Assembly (NCBI GenBank): GCA_029931535.1
Contig: JAQPZY010001523.1
Coordinates: 1,119,001 to 1,183,000 of the forward strand
DNA length: 64,000 nt
Reading direction: 5' to 3'
Origin: Margaritifera margaritifera
Lineage: Eukaryota > Mollusca > Bivalvia > Unionida > Margaritiferidae
Shown here one piece after another: positions 11,717 to 22,770 of the stretch. The translations under genes were made by a program, and so were the position numbers. The notes beneath the pieces are model-generated. The model was not told the DNA's origin. It ran no database searches and saw only the letters and a program-made list of their open reading frames with translations. Positions within the stretch are counted from its first letter, which is position 1. Each line of letters starts with the position of its first letter.

Positions 11717-13190
11717 TTTACAGCAATCAAAAACAAAATTGCAAGACTAACTGCGGGGCTATTTGTGATAATGAGACTGTGCTGTATACTTCATTATGCT
11801 ACAAGATAACAAGAGCAATAACTCCAACAAAAAATTGTGGGAGCAAAGTGATTTGTTGATATGTGCATCTTCTGGAGGCGACCTTAATATTTTAAAAGTT
11901 TTGTGGTAATCTATACAAAAACTGGGGGGCTAAATGTGCTAATGAGATAATGTGTCATATACTGCTACAAGACAAAAAGGACAATAACTTTAACAGAAAT
12001 TGTGGGAGCAAAGTGATTTGTCATTACGTGCTTTTTCAGGTGTTGGCCATAATATTTAGCAAGTTTCATGGCAATCCATCAAAAATTGTGGGTCAAGTTG
12101 CTCTGGAAGGACAGACTGGTAAGAGGATTAATATAAAACCCACCTCTGTAGTAAAATATGTATACAACACAAAATGAAACCCAAGTCTGTGAAGCATCAA
12201 ATATGGGTCACCATGACCTATTTTTTGTGATGAGGGTGTAGTACTCAGCTTTATGATTCTAGGTATAACAGTATGTATACAAAGTTTAAAAAGTCAATCT
12301 GGTCAATAGCTAAATGCAGAAATTTAACCTAAGCCAGTAAAATGTGAAATGTAGGCCACAGTGACCTTCTTTTTTAGACTTTCTTTTTTAGTAAGGGGGT
12401 AAATTATTAATAAAGATGCATACAACCATCTTATTGATGAGTCTAGCATGAACAGAGCTTGAGAAATAAACTTAAAACACAAAATTTAACCCAAGTCAGT
12501 GAAGAATGAAATATGGGTCACAGTGACCTACTTTCATGATGAGGATGTATTATGGTCAAGATGCATCCACTCACCAAGTTATATGATTCCAGGTATAACG
12601 GTTTGTATACTGGGTGCAAAAAACAGGAGTAAAATGCAACAACTTAACCAAGAATGTATAACTAATCTACATGTATATACAAAGTCAGCCCCATACCCAG
12701 GGGTTAAATGCTATGAAACTCACTCCAAACTGTTGTTTACAGCAATCCAAAAAAAAATTGCAAGACAAACTGCGGGGCTATTTGCGATAATGAGATTGTG
12801 CTGTATACTTCATTATGTTACAAGATAACAAAGGCAATAACTCCAACAAAGAATTGTGGAAGCAAAGTGATTTCTTGATATGTGCATCTTCTGGAGGCCA
12901 CCATAATATGTTAAAAGTTTCATGGTAATCTATACAAAAACTGGGGGGCAAAATGTGCTAATGAGATAATGTGTCATATACTGCTACAAGACAAAAAGGA
13001 CAATAACTTTAACAGAAATTGCAGGAGCAAAGTGATTTGTCATTATGTGATTTTTCAGGTGATGGCCATAATATTTAGCAAGCTTCATAGCAACTTAACC
13101 AAGAATGTATTAATTAATCTACATGTATATACAAAGTCAGCCCCATACCAAGGGGATAGATGCTATGAAACTCACTCCAAACTGTTGCCT
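11717..13190. repeat. Nested long direct duplications (~1020-bp and ~448-bp periods)
   Basis: The stretch 11717-12078 recurs at about 12736-13096 with roughly 1020-bp spacing (for example GAGATAATGTGTCATATACT in both). A second stretch, from TTAACCAAGAATGTAT at about 12645, recurs at about 13095, giving a 448-bp period. The short frames starting MCHILLQDKKDNN appear in both copies only because of the duplication. I do not regard them as genes. Confidence 0.8.
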
Positions 13191-13576
13191 TGGATCATAG
13201 AAGAATGGCTTAGATACAGTGAAACTGTACACATGAATATGCTGTTATATGCACAGATGCCAATGCTGATTAATAGCTTTTGTACAATAGCCCTTGTTTA
13301 CTTCATAGGTGTGTTAAAAATGATTCCTGTAATTTTTTTAACATTTACCTTGATATAAAAGACGATCTGATAAAATTTAAACTTCATATTGAAAAAAGGA
13401 ATTCTGTAAATCATCATTTTTCTGGTCTGCATTTTGGTTAAGTCACAAGTCAAAAGTATCATTATAACAAAAGGAGTTTAGTATAAATTTGGTAAGGAGA
13501 TAGAACAAATTGATCCAAAGAAATCAATCATAAAAATCAAAATACATCTCTGTTAAAAGTGCATTAACAATTTTAC

Positions 13577-13603
13577 CTATTGAAATCAAGTTTGAATCCA
13601 TGT
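13577..13603 (-). CDS. EDC4: Possible 27-bp EDC4 microexon
   Basis: On the minus strand TTTCAG ends at 13604 and GTAAAA begins at 13576. The 27-bp exon would be in phase 1 on both sides, exactly compatible with the flanking EDC4 exons (14917-15007 and 10577-10676), and would add DMDSNLISI or similar without a frameshift. A 21-bp local duplication (TTTGAATCCATG twice) creates a second TTTCAG just upstream, but using that acceptor hits a stop. It lies in the acidic linker, where length varies. No homologue is recognised, so it may be alternative or chance. Confidence 0.4.
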
Positions 13604-13740
13604 CTGAAAGTTTGAATCCATGCCTGAAAGGCATTGTGACAGTCAGGCTGTAAAGAACAGCACACTGTACCCATATTTGTCCATACAACTAGGTGTTTTT
13701 TTCTTAAATCTATCACTGAAACTGAACAGTTGTCAACAAG

Positions 13741-14452
13741 AAATGAACATGCATGATAGTGTTATCAGACATAATAGTGGTATAAACAGTGTGGAAATTT
13801 AACATGCATGATAGTGTTATCAGACATAATAGTGGTATAAACAGTTTGGAAATTTGTCAACAAGAAATGAACATGCATGATAGTGTTATCAGACATAATA
13901 GTGGTATAAACAGTTTGGAAATTTGTCAACAAGAAATGAACATGCATGATAGTGTTATCAGACATGATAGTGGTATAAACAGTGTGGAAATTTAACATGC
14001 CTGATAGTGTTATCAGACATAATAGTGGTATAAACAGTTTGGAAATTTGTCAACGAGAAATGAACATGCATGATAGTGTTATCAGACATAATAGTGGTAT
14101 AAACAGTTAGGAAATTTGTCAACAAGAAATGAACATGCATGATAGTGTTATCAGACATAATAGTGGTATAAACAGTGTGGAAATTTAACATGCATGATAG
14201 TGTTATCAGACATAATAGTGGTATAAACAGTTTGGAAATTTGTCAACAAGAAATGAACATGCATGATAGTGTTATCAGACATAATAGTGGTATAAACAGT
14301 TTGGAAATTTGCAAACAAGAAATGAACATGCATGATAGTGTTATCAGACATAATAGTGGTATAAACAGTTTGGAAATTTGTCAACAAGAAATGAACATGC
14401 ATGATAGTGTTATCAGACATAATAGTGGTATAAACAGTTTGGAAATTTTAAA
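13741..14452. repeat. 69/55-bp tandem repeat with a 193-bp higher-order unit
   Basis: The basic unit is 69 bp. Every third unit lacks the 14 bp GTCAACAAGAAATG and is 55 bp. The order 55+69+69 repeats as a 193-bp higher-order unit (boundaries recur at 193-bp spacing, for example 13799, 13992, 14185), and the last block has an extra 69-bp unit. The open frames on both strands come from the 69-bp length (23 codons) and break where the period is 55; they are not genes. Confidence 0.95.
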
Positions 14453-14916
14453 CTAGAAGTCTGCAGCAAAGCAGCATTAATTCCCATGCTTTTATAAGTT
14501 ATCATTCCCACCCACTCCTTACATATATAAGCATAAGTGTACCTCCACCCCACTCCCACCCTGCCCACTCAACCCCACCTCCCACTCCCTCCACTAAAGC
14601 TATGGAACTAGGATATGAATCGAAATTCGAAAATTGTTGCACAGATCTGTAGACCACCTCCAATCATATCCTTTTGAAGTCTCTATTTCAAACAGTGTAA
14701 GAGTTGTGCAATAGTACTCAAATATGCACACATGCACACACACGCAGATCTGGATGGGCATGATAATATAATCTCCATCTTTTTTTTGAAAAGCATGGAG
14801 ATAATAAATAAGTACAATGGTACCTATATTTATAAAAATGAAATAATCGTATTACACTACAAGTTAATATAACACTGCATCAATGACATTACAAGAGAAA
14901 ATGTTAAAAGTTTTAC

Positions 14917-15007
14917 CTGTTGTAATCTCATCTAAATGGGAATCACCACCTGTGATTTTCTTAAATTTCTTTGTTGAGGCATCAAGAATGGCAAAACTAA
15001 TACATGG
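14917..15007 (-). CDS. EDC4: EDC4 internal exon, end of the WD40 domain and start of the acidic linker
   Basis: On the minus strand the acceptor TACATTTATCAG ends at 15008 and the donor GTAAAA begins at 14916; the exon is 91 bp, phase 0 in and phase 1 out. It reads PCISFAILDASTKKFKK, then GGDSHLDEITT. The first part aligns with HPVLSFGIQVVSRCRLRH of vertebrate EDC4. Its phase-1 end fits the next exon's GT start. An alternative internal acceptor (ATCACAG) would give a 33-bp exon in phase 1, so the 5' boundary is less certain than the donor. Confidence 0.72.
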
Positions 15008-15022
15008 CTGATAAATGTACCA

Positions 15023-15490
15023 AGGTCAAAAGGCTTAGCAATCATGCTGCTGAATGAATTGTCTTAATTCATAATAATTCATTCCAAGTGTGAACAAAAA
15101 TTGCATCTAGGGGTTTAGGAAATGTACGCAAATAAAAAAAAACTTTAACAAAAACTCGATTTACAATTTTCTATGACTGTGACCATGACCTTACAGTCAA
15201 TGGGACAAACAAGTGTGTCACAGAATGAATTGTCTAAGCTTCATAATGATTCATCCCAAGTATGAAAAAATCCATCAAAGGGTTTAGGAAATATAAGCAA
15301 GTGAATAACATTAAACAAAACCTAAATGCAAATTTTCTATGACTGTCACCTAGACCCCAAGGTCAAAGGGGCACATACACATGTCACATATTGAATTGTC
15401 TTATCTTCATAACGATTCATCCCAAGTATGAAGTAAATCTATCAAAGGAGTTTATCAAATATATGCAAATGAAAAACTAACCAAAACCTT
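15023..15490. repeat. ~168-bp degenerate tandem repeat, 3 units
   Basis: GAATTGTCT plus TCATAATGATTCAT-like blocks recur at 15056, 15227 and 15393, each followed by a TCTATGACTGT block. It starts only a few bases upstream (minus strand) of the EDC4 exon at 14917-15007. Confidence 0.85.
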
Positions 15491-15917
15491 TTCAAACTCT
15501 TGATGCCTATGTTGCTATATCTCACTTCCCACTAATGTGGACTCGACAAAAATCCAACAGATTACATTTAGAGGTTTTCTGTGTAAGTTATACTCTGTAA
15601 ACAAAGTACTATTCTGTGAAAGGCTGAAAATAATCCATAAATTTCTGAAATTTAATGTTCTGATCAAACACTGGTCTAAGTGTGAGTAAAAAAAATGTCT
15701 ACACTGACTCCTTTTGTGTCTTCTAGCACTTTGTTCAACGCTGAGAAATGCAACATTCATCATCGCTAAATATATTCAAGACAACAGCTTCTTTTTTTTG
15801 CAATCTAAATTTCAATATTATCATCATAATATTAAAATCATTCAAGGAGGTTAAATCTGGTGAATATCTAAAAGAGTTGTTACAGAGACAACCAAGCTCA
15901 CCTGTAAAACAGAATTT

Positions 15918-15944
15918 GTCTGATGTTTCTATTGTTATCCCCAG
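15918..15944 (-). other. Candidate microexon in the EDC4 gap
   Basis: The EDC4 exon between 17499 and 15007 (vertebrate VLYVMELLQ region) is missing from my reading. The only splice-like candidate is 27 bp on the minus strand between AACAATAG and GTGAGC, reading SDKFCFT in one frame. It does not fit the phase of its neighbours, so it is only a pointer. On the plus strand the same place has an open frame with EYLKELLQRQPSSPVKQNLS (about 15862-15920), also unexplained. Confidence 0.15.
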
Positions 15945-16347
15945 TCAGTTAAAGAAGGGGCTGGGATCATGTGATACTGTCCATCTGTTTGTACATATAT
16001 ACATGTATGTGATATTATGCAACTCCTAATTTCAATAACTAAGTCATTAATTCATGTATGAAAAGTAAGTCACTGTGACGTATTTTCCCTTGGGCATATT
16101 TCAACTGATACAAGGAATATTTTTAAATGAAGATGTCATGCCTACAACTGTTATGCCTGGATTTAACTTGCAAACAACCAGTTACCAGTGTAAGAAATGT
16201 AGATCCCTGTGATCTACATTTCAGGGGAGAGTGTGGTGGGGAGGACAGGAAGAATAATGCAAGGATTCAAGAAACACCCTGTCCATGATACCATGCACAA
16301 AGCTGAGCTAAGGGCAGGAAAACATAACTTTAATACTTGGATACCTT

Positions 16348-17076
16348 AACCTGTAACACCAGTTGTTTTGTGTAAGAAATGTAATTAAATAAGATTTGCC
16401 AGTGAGACAAAACTTTTACATTGAGATTAACCTGTAACACCAGTTGTTTTGTGTAAGAAATGTAATTAAATACAATTTGCCAGTGAGACAAAGCTTTTAC
16501 ATTGAGATTAACCTGTAACACCAGTTGTTTTGTGTAAGAAATGTAATTAAATAAGATTTGCCAGTGAGACAAAACTTTTACATTGAGATTAACCTGTAAC
16601 ACCAGTTGTTTTGTGTAAGAAATGTAATTAAATAAGATTTGCCAGTGAGACAAAGCTTTTACATTGAGATTAACCTGTAACACCAGTTGTTTTGTGTAAG
16701 AAATGTAATTAAATAAGATTTGCCAGTGAGACAAAGCTTTTACATTGAGATTAACCTGTAACACCAGTTGTTTTGTGTAAGAAATGTAATTAAATACAAT
16801 TTGCCAGTGAGACAAAGCTTTTACATTGAGATTAACCTGTAACACCAGTTGTTTTGTGTAAGAAATGTAATTAAATACAATTTGCCAGTGAGACAAAGCT
16901 TTTACATTGAGATTAACCTGTAACACCAGTTGTTTTGTGTAAGAAATGTAATTAAATAAGATTTGCCAGTGAGACAAAACTTTTACATTGAGATTAACCT
17001 GTAACACCAGTTGTTTTGTGTAAGAAATGTAATTAAATACAATTTGCCAGTGAGACAAAGCTTTTACATTGAGATT
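16348..17076. repeat. 81-bp tandem repeat, 9 copies
   Basis: AACCTGTAACACCAGTTGTT starts every 81 bp from 16348, nine times, then the array breaks at 17077. Units differ at a few fixed sites (AAGATTTGCC or ACAATTTGCC; AAAACTTT or AAAGCTTT). Because 81 is 27 codons, the minus strand has a 242-codon open frame across the array. No splice context, homology or codon-level constraint supports it, so I treat it as noncoding. Confidence 0.95.
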
Positions 17077-17117
17077 AACCTGTAAACAACAAAGTAATTA
17101 GTGTAAACAATAAGTTT

Positions 17118-17303
17118 GGTTTGGTTTGGTGTTTTAAGGTGCAGTAACACAAGTAGGTTATTTAGTGCTCAGGCAATTATAGTAAAGAGCCATGCCCAAG
17201 GACACCATGGAAGACAATCAATGTTGATCATATGGTAGGATTAAAACACTCACCCTCTTGGTCTTCAGTCTGGCATACTAACCACTGATTCACTGTGGTT
17301 CTG
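17118..17303. mobile_element. SINE-like element, same tail family as 4339 and 8927
   Basis: It begins GGTTTGGTTTGGTGTTTTAA and ends ACTAACCACTGATTCACTGT, the tail shared with the element at 4339-4527. It carries GCCCAAGGACACCATGG in the middle. Target duplications were not resolved. Confidence 0.55.
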
Positions 17304-17498
17304 TTCAAAAGGTCACTGTAACCTCATTTCCCTTGGGGAGGTTTAGAATGATGCAAGGAACATACTGCATTTTCTACTGGCAAGCTAAAACTACAATATG
17401 ATTTCTGTCTTCAGGCATTAAGATTGAAAGAATTGATATATATTCATGCAAACAAATATTTTTAGCCACACCCTTCTGCAGACTACAAACATGTGTAC

Positions 17499-17607
17499 CT
17501 TTCTCCAAATATCTGACAACACTGGATATCTGGCCGCCAGGTCCAGGGCTGCCTTCATACAGGGTTCTGTACTCAAACTGGAAGAGGTTGCTAGTGCAGA
17601 GAGGAAC
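17499..17607 (-). CDS. EDC4: EDC4 internal exon, WD40 blade with the LDLAARYPVLSD motif
   Basis: On the minus strand the acceptor TTTGTTTTTGAG ends at 17608 and the donor GTACAC begins at 17498. The exon is 109 bp, entering in phase 2 (its G completes AGG from the exon at 19877-19972) and leaving in phase 0. It reads FLSALATSSS, then EPCMKAALDLAARYPVLSD and IWRK. This matches the vertebrate order RFSPDIF, PSLKVCLDLSAEYLILSD, VQRK. The following block (VLYVMELL in vertebrates) should start in phase 0 downstream and was not found before 15007. Confidence 0.88.
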
Positions 17608-17844
17608 CTCAAAAACAAATTTTACGATTTATTGTTTTGCTTGCTACAGTGTCCCATCCCCTATCTGTGACCCCTGCAACCATGACCTTTTCCCCTTTTT
17701 GACCAATAGGTCACTTGTGATATCCTCTAATGAAACTGTGTGCAAAGCCTGCAGACAATCCACTAATTAAAAACAGTAAATATTATCATTATTTAGAAAT
17801 GAGCTAATAAGATATGGATACCCATGCCAATATGATGCAATTGC

Positions 17845-18130
17845 AAGGCAAAGTTCCAAGTCAAACAGGAGGCTATAACTCCATAACATTTAGCTGGAAA
17901 ATGGTGAAAATCCAATAGGACCTAGGTCTTTTTAATGTAAAGCCTCATACCAAATTTGGTTTCAGTCCACAAAGACCATTACAAGTTAATGAGCTGAAAC
18001 TGAAGGACAATGTCCTAAGTCAAACAGGGGCCATAACTCCATACAAGTTTTGTGCAAAATGGTGAAAATCAAACTTGACCTAGGTCATCTTAATCTAAAG
18101 CCTGAAACTAAATCTGGTTGTATTCCGTAT
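17845..18130. repeat. Two degenerate ~143-bp units
   Basis: A block with TCAAACAGGGGCCATAACTCC, AAATGGTGAAAATC, CCTAGGTC and TAAAGCCT occurs twice in a row. It resembles other dispersed repeats in the window. From 18130 to 18820 I see nothing recognisable. Confidence 0.7.
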
Positions 18131-18823
18131 TGTCGTCTGAAAGTTACTGAATAGAAACACAATTCACAACAGACATGATGTGATGGTACAGACATAGGTA
18201 ACACTATATGCCCGCTGCATGGACATGAAAGGGGATTAAAAATTTAAATATGAAGTTGATACTAGCCAAACTGATGAAAATTGACTGGTTTTAAGTGCCC
18301 ATTATACATATTTATCTCTAATGTTACCTGTGCTTAATAAATCATCTCATCATGAAAAGATTGGTTGCACACAATAGTGTAAATGTTTGAGTAGTCAAGC
18401 AAATCACTAAACTAAAAGCAGAATTATTATATTAGCGATATTTACCTCTTAGGATTTTTTGTGGACTTTTACCCATATGTATTTATTGCTATAAAAAATG
18501 CTGGAAGAACCATGCATACTTATAAGCTTATTTTCTGCATAAGCTTATGATTATGTTTGCACTTATCCAAATTTTACAGTATGTAGGATTTCAAAAGAAA
18601 ATTGTGCTATTAAAATGCCTATTTTATGCAGGGGTTCCATTAACTTGTTATGTTTGGAAGTTCTGAACTTCCTTGGTTGGAAATTTGTAAGTCCCATACC
18701 AGATGCCTGGAACTTCCATCTTAGTAATTACCCAAAAACATATAAATTTATTAAAATTTTAGTTTTTAGTCATCTCGGTGTGAATAAACACACACAGACA
18801 CAAATAAATATTTGTTACAATTA

Positions 18824-18828
<5 letters not shown>

Positions 18829-18901
<73 letters not shown>
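18829..18901. repeat. (TA)n microsatellite
   Basis: About 70 bp of uninterrupted TA dinucleotide after an A-rich run. Confidence 0.95.
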
Positions 18902-18903
<2 letters not shown>

Positions 18904-19876
18904 TTATCACAGCAAGAAAGGAAACACTTTAAAAATGAATACTAGGTAGCTTATCCATTTCATTGTTTTAATATATTTTAACAAAATTTAGAAAGCTTTT
19001 AAACAAATCTGATCCTTAACAGAATATCAAACCAAAAATGTTATTCTGTAGCATTTACAAATTACACCCATTTTCCTATAATTACGGTCTACTTAGAATA
19101 ACACTTTACCGATAAAGACAGACGGATATAAATAGAAATAATGTACTTTACAAAGACTTGAAAGAGTTGTACAATTGATAAATCTGCTAATTCAAGACCA
19201 TAAACAAAATATCTAATAAAGTTCCTTATTAATCTGGTCTTCAATAATATTCTCATGTACATAATTAATCGTTATGAATAGATATGCTCGTTTCAGGACA
19301 ACTTTCAAAGGTCTATTTAATCTGTTCATCATATGTCTCTGTAATTTTGTACTGATGAAAACAGAGATGAAATTATGATAAAAACAAGAAATGAAAAGAA
19401 AGCAGACTGTATTGAACACTGTATTAATTGATTTTATAAATGTTTTCATAAGAAACTTATGAAAAAAAAAAAAAATAGATGAGCTTTGTATGTCCTACTT
19501 TGGTCAGATTTGTAAAATTTAACAATTTTGACATTTAAATATAGAGATTATAAATACATACATGCACAGCTGTTGAATCTTCCACATCAATACATTTGAT
19601 GGATTTATCGTTTTTTAATTTTTCTGTTTAAGTACTTTCCATGTTTAGTCTTGTTATAACTTTTCTATATTATTCGTTCATACCTTTCTTAGTGTACTTT
19701 TCATTTTTAGCTTTGTTTAGCTTCTCTTTAATATTTGGTTGCCACTATATATTTGTATCATTTTTTATCTTTCCTGTGACTCTGAAAACTCAAACAAATG
19801 AAAACTTTAACCCAAAATTTGACCCTGCACCACTTAAACTTTTTAAAGTTCTACTTTAATCCTTTTCTTTCTTTAC

Positions 19877-19972
19877 CTTATTGTTTGTAGGCAGTTCCAG
19901 GACTCACAGCTCCAGATTTTAATTTGTTGATTGTTGTTAGTTCCTGTAACTGCAAACTTCCAAAACTGAGCT
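19877..19972 (-). CDS. EDC4: EDC4 internal exon, WD40 blade with the TCLQTIR-type signature
   Basis: This is the anchor of the gene call. On the minus strand the acceptor AATGTGTTTCAG ends at 19973 and the donor GTAAAG begins at 19876; the exon is 96 bp, phase 2 in and phase 2 out. It encodes AQFWKFAVTGTNNNQQIKIW followed by SCESWNCLQTI and the first two bases of an Arg codon. Vertebrate EDC4 has FWRFLITGADQNRELKMW, then CTVSWTCLQTIR at the same point of its WD40 propeller. The protein works in cytoplasmic P-bodies, bridging DCP1 and DCP2. A rival donor (GTGAGT inside the exon) belongs to another frame and would lose the match. Confidence 0.92.
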
Positions 19973-20107
19973 CTGAAACACATTGGTAACAACAATTAAA
20001 CAGCTTAGAATTTGAAATCATAATTTCTTTAATTATTTTTTAAATCTTTACACCAAAGAAAATGATGTAAATGTCAGAATTGTTTATGTCAATATATGCT
20101 TACCATC

Positions 20108-20302
20108 TATACTCACTTATAAGTCTGGTCCAACTGCAAACTGCATAGACCTAGATCTGCCAACTCATAATGCACTGGCAGATCTGGGTCTATGCTGTTT
20201 GTTAGGAGTGATAACAACACAGACACTGACATACCAACACATTATGCCACAGCAGATCAGAGTCTGTTGTTTGCTGTTGGAGTTGACTTATAAACGAGTA
20301 TA
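20108..20302. mobile_element. MITE-like inverted-repeat element
   Basis: The ends TATACTCACTTATAAGTC and its imperfect inverse (GACTTATAAACGAGTATA) bracket 195 bp. Inside is a second, stronger hairpin: GCATAGACCTAGATCTGCCA pairs with TGGCAGATCTGGGTCTATGC (19 of 20) around a 13-base loop. No coding capacity. The superfamily was not determined. Confidence 0.7.
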
Positions 20303-20448
20303 TATCATACTATTGCAATTTACAAATTTAAATAATATTTCCATCAAAATGAAACATCTTTTAAACTAAATACTGCATTTAAGAAAATATCATATCTGCA
20401 GCAGTTATGCTTTACTGATTTGATAGAAAATCTCAAAATATAAAAGTA

Positions 20449-20505
20449 AGACCTTGGACTGTTTCCTTGTTTCCCTGCTCTGGGGATCCACATATCAAAT
20501 GTTTC
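20449..20505 (-). other. Candidate exon upstream of the EDC4 WD40 exon
   Basis: A good minus-strand acceptor (TTGTTTTATCCATCTGCAG) ends at about 20506. The frame reads LETFDMWIPRAGKQGNSP and could end in phase 2 (AG), fitting the exon at 19877-19972. However, the donor would be the poor site GTCTTA and I cannot match the peptide to EDC4. No EDC4 exons further upstream were recognised. Confidence 0.3.
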
Positions 20506-20819
20506 TAACTGCAGATGGATAAAACAACAATTCTTGAACCAATGTCACTGAACTATTCATAGTTTATAAAGACAAATAGAAGCTACACGTTTCTGCCAAT
20601 TAAGCAAAAGTAAGTTTATATGTAAGGAATTACACCAGTGAAAACTAGCTCAAACTTCAGGAAAAATAGAACTTACAACTACTGTACAAATGTGTCTGGA
20701 AAGCATGAAATACCCCATGGTGTTATAACTCAAGAAAGATTCAAATGTAAACATAAATGTCAAACTGGGGCCAAAACTCAGTCAAATTTTGAAGGAAGCT
20801 AGATTTGTGTCTGTAGTAC

Positions 20820-21420
20820 ACATATGACCCCACATAAGACAAAGTGTACAAATCCAAAAAGAGGATAAGGCTTTCAAAAATAATCAATACAACTCAAAAT
20901 CTAATCAGGTTATCTATATATGTACATAAACATGCATACAAAACTTTGTTTGCCTTGGCAATGCAATTTCTGCATAATCATCCTAACCTGCTTTCACCCA
21001 AAAAATCCAAGGCAAAAATGCAAAAATAACTTTCACTATGATGAAAAACTGTTTTAATAGCATGAAAATCTATATCTGCAAATAAAGATGACTAATGAAT
21101 TTAATTGCCTAGGTCATGAGGTTTTTGTGCGGTTATGCTATTTATTTTCACCAGAAAAAGTCAAGTCCCAAAAATTTAAAAGTTCTACAAAACGGAAAAA
21201 TTGTTTTGGTTGATAAGATCTAATCCAGTCATCTTAATATGCATACAAACATGCCCAACAAAGTTCATTGGTCTGCATCACATGGTTTTTGTGTAACCAT
21301 GCCAATAAAATTCCTGGTATAGAGTAATGTACAGACAGGACAAAGTCAACATATCCCAATTGCAAATAATGATGTATAAAGAAAGGTGAAATTCAATCTT
21401 GACCTAAAAACGCATCCCAG
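20820..21420. repeat. Degenerate dispersed repeat units
   Basis: Blocks such as GCATACAAACATGCCCAACA, AAAGTTCATTGGTCTGCATC and GGTTTTTGTG recur with drift over 600 bp. The remaining sequence to 22480 shows no gene; the minus-strand frames at 21393-21825 have no homology that I recognise. Confidence 0.5.
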
Positions 21421-22494
21421 TTTGATTTAATTCCAAAAGTTATCATGTGGAAACAAAATTCATGATGCATGGTCACACAGTCTGATGTAGACTGACTTTG
21501 GTTTTTATGCATGAAGTTTTTAAAAATGACTGCAATGAGCAGAAACCAAATCCATGATGTGCATGATGGACTGGATGGCAGGACATGGGTATCAATGTAA
21601 GTCACATCCAAAAGAGCATGGTAGTGGCTTAAAAAATAAACCCTGTCTCAAACAATGAGCATGCAATGAAGATAATAAAAAAGCTATTCTACAACTCTCC
21701 TTACAACATGATTCCTGATATAATGTGATACTGCTATGGACCTTGTGACCATAATGAAACCATTGTACTTGAATTGGTCCATCAAATATATGACAATACT
21801 GGTTGAAAATTAAGTGCACAAACACCAGGGAGTGAAGAAAAAAAATATTTAATTTATATAAACTAGAATTATTATTCTACAGCTAACTGGTGTTTTATCC
21901 CTCAATGTTCGTGACACACATGCACACAAACACTAAATTTTCGATAATTATCGCTATAATGTAGTTTGGTACATAATGTACTTATGGATCCCAACTACCT
22001 TGTTATATCTATGGGGAGCTGTTCTTATATAAATCAACTTTGTGAAGAAAATTTCAAGTTTTATAAGTGCTTATTCAAAATATGAATGCAATTCAACATA
22101 CTAGTAGTACACTTGTGAAATCTACCCAGAAAACATGAAACAATATATATCTGAGTATTTTTCTTTGTGACTTTCTTTTCCAGATCTTCCTAGAAAATTT
22201 ATCCATACTGCAAATAATCTACTACATGTACGAGTTCACTTTTACCAGATGTGAACAAGTTACATTTTGTATAAAGAATTTTAAAAAGTTACATATCGTA
22301 TGATGTATGCATAAGCATTTGTAATCAGAATTATCCATTTTTAATTACTCAGCAATATTCAAGCTGAAAGTAAATATGAAAAGACCTGCAAAACATGGGT
22401 CAGTTGGTTCTAATTCAAATTTATGTACAAAATCAATGTACCATAAACATGCAAAAACATGAGCACAAGCAATTTCATTGAAAAGAATTTCAAT

Positions 22495-22770
22495 TTTCTG
22501 TGAGAAATTACACTGAGAGTGAGACTGATATTACTGAGAATTCTGTGAGTTTTCATCTCACTGTGAGAAATTGAGTGAAACTGTTATATTACCAAGAATT
22601 CTGAGAATTTCATTTCACTCTGTGAGAAATTACATTCAGAGTGAGACAGTAATTACAGAATTGTGAGGTCTGATCTCACTCTGCAAGAAATATACTCCGA
22701 GTAAGACTGAGATTACCAAGAATTCTGTGACACTGTATCTCATTCTCTGAGAAATTACACTCACAGAGTG
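22495..22770. repeat. ~75-80-bp degenerate tandem repeat, 3-4 units
   Basis: GAGAAATTACACTCAGAGTG, a GAGACTGA/TATTAC block and AAGAATTCTGTGA recur in order. From 22770 to 24140 I see only scattered AT-rich sequence with no feature that I can support. Confidence 0.75.

Noticed and set aside
11950..13358. Two related frames beginning MCHILLQDKKDNN as paralogous genes
   Set aside because: They lie in a ~1-kb direct duplication of a dispersed repeat and diverge by frame breaks; no known domain.
13765..14456. Several 68-93-codon frames on both strands across 13.7-14.5 kb
   Set aside because: They are created by the 69-bp tandem unit (23 codons without stops) and end where a 55-bp unit shifts the frame.
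16330..17058. 242-codon minus-strand frame as a repeat protein gene
   Set aside because: It is the 81-bp array read in a stop-free frame; no promoter, splice context or homology, and unit differences are not synonymous.
19921..19972. Alternative donor GTGAGT inside the EDC4 WD40 exon
   Set aside because: It belongs to a different frame that would lose the clear WD40 match, while the GTAAAG donor preserves phase with the next exon.
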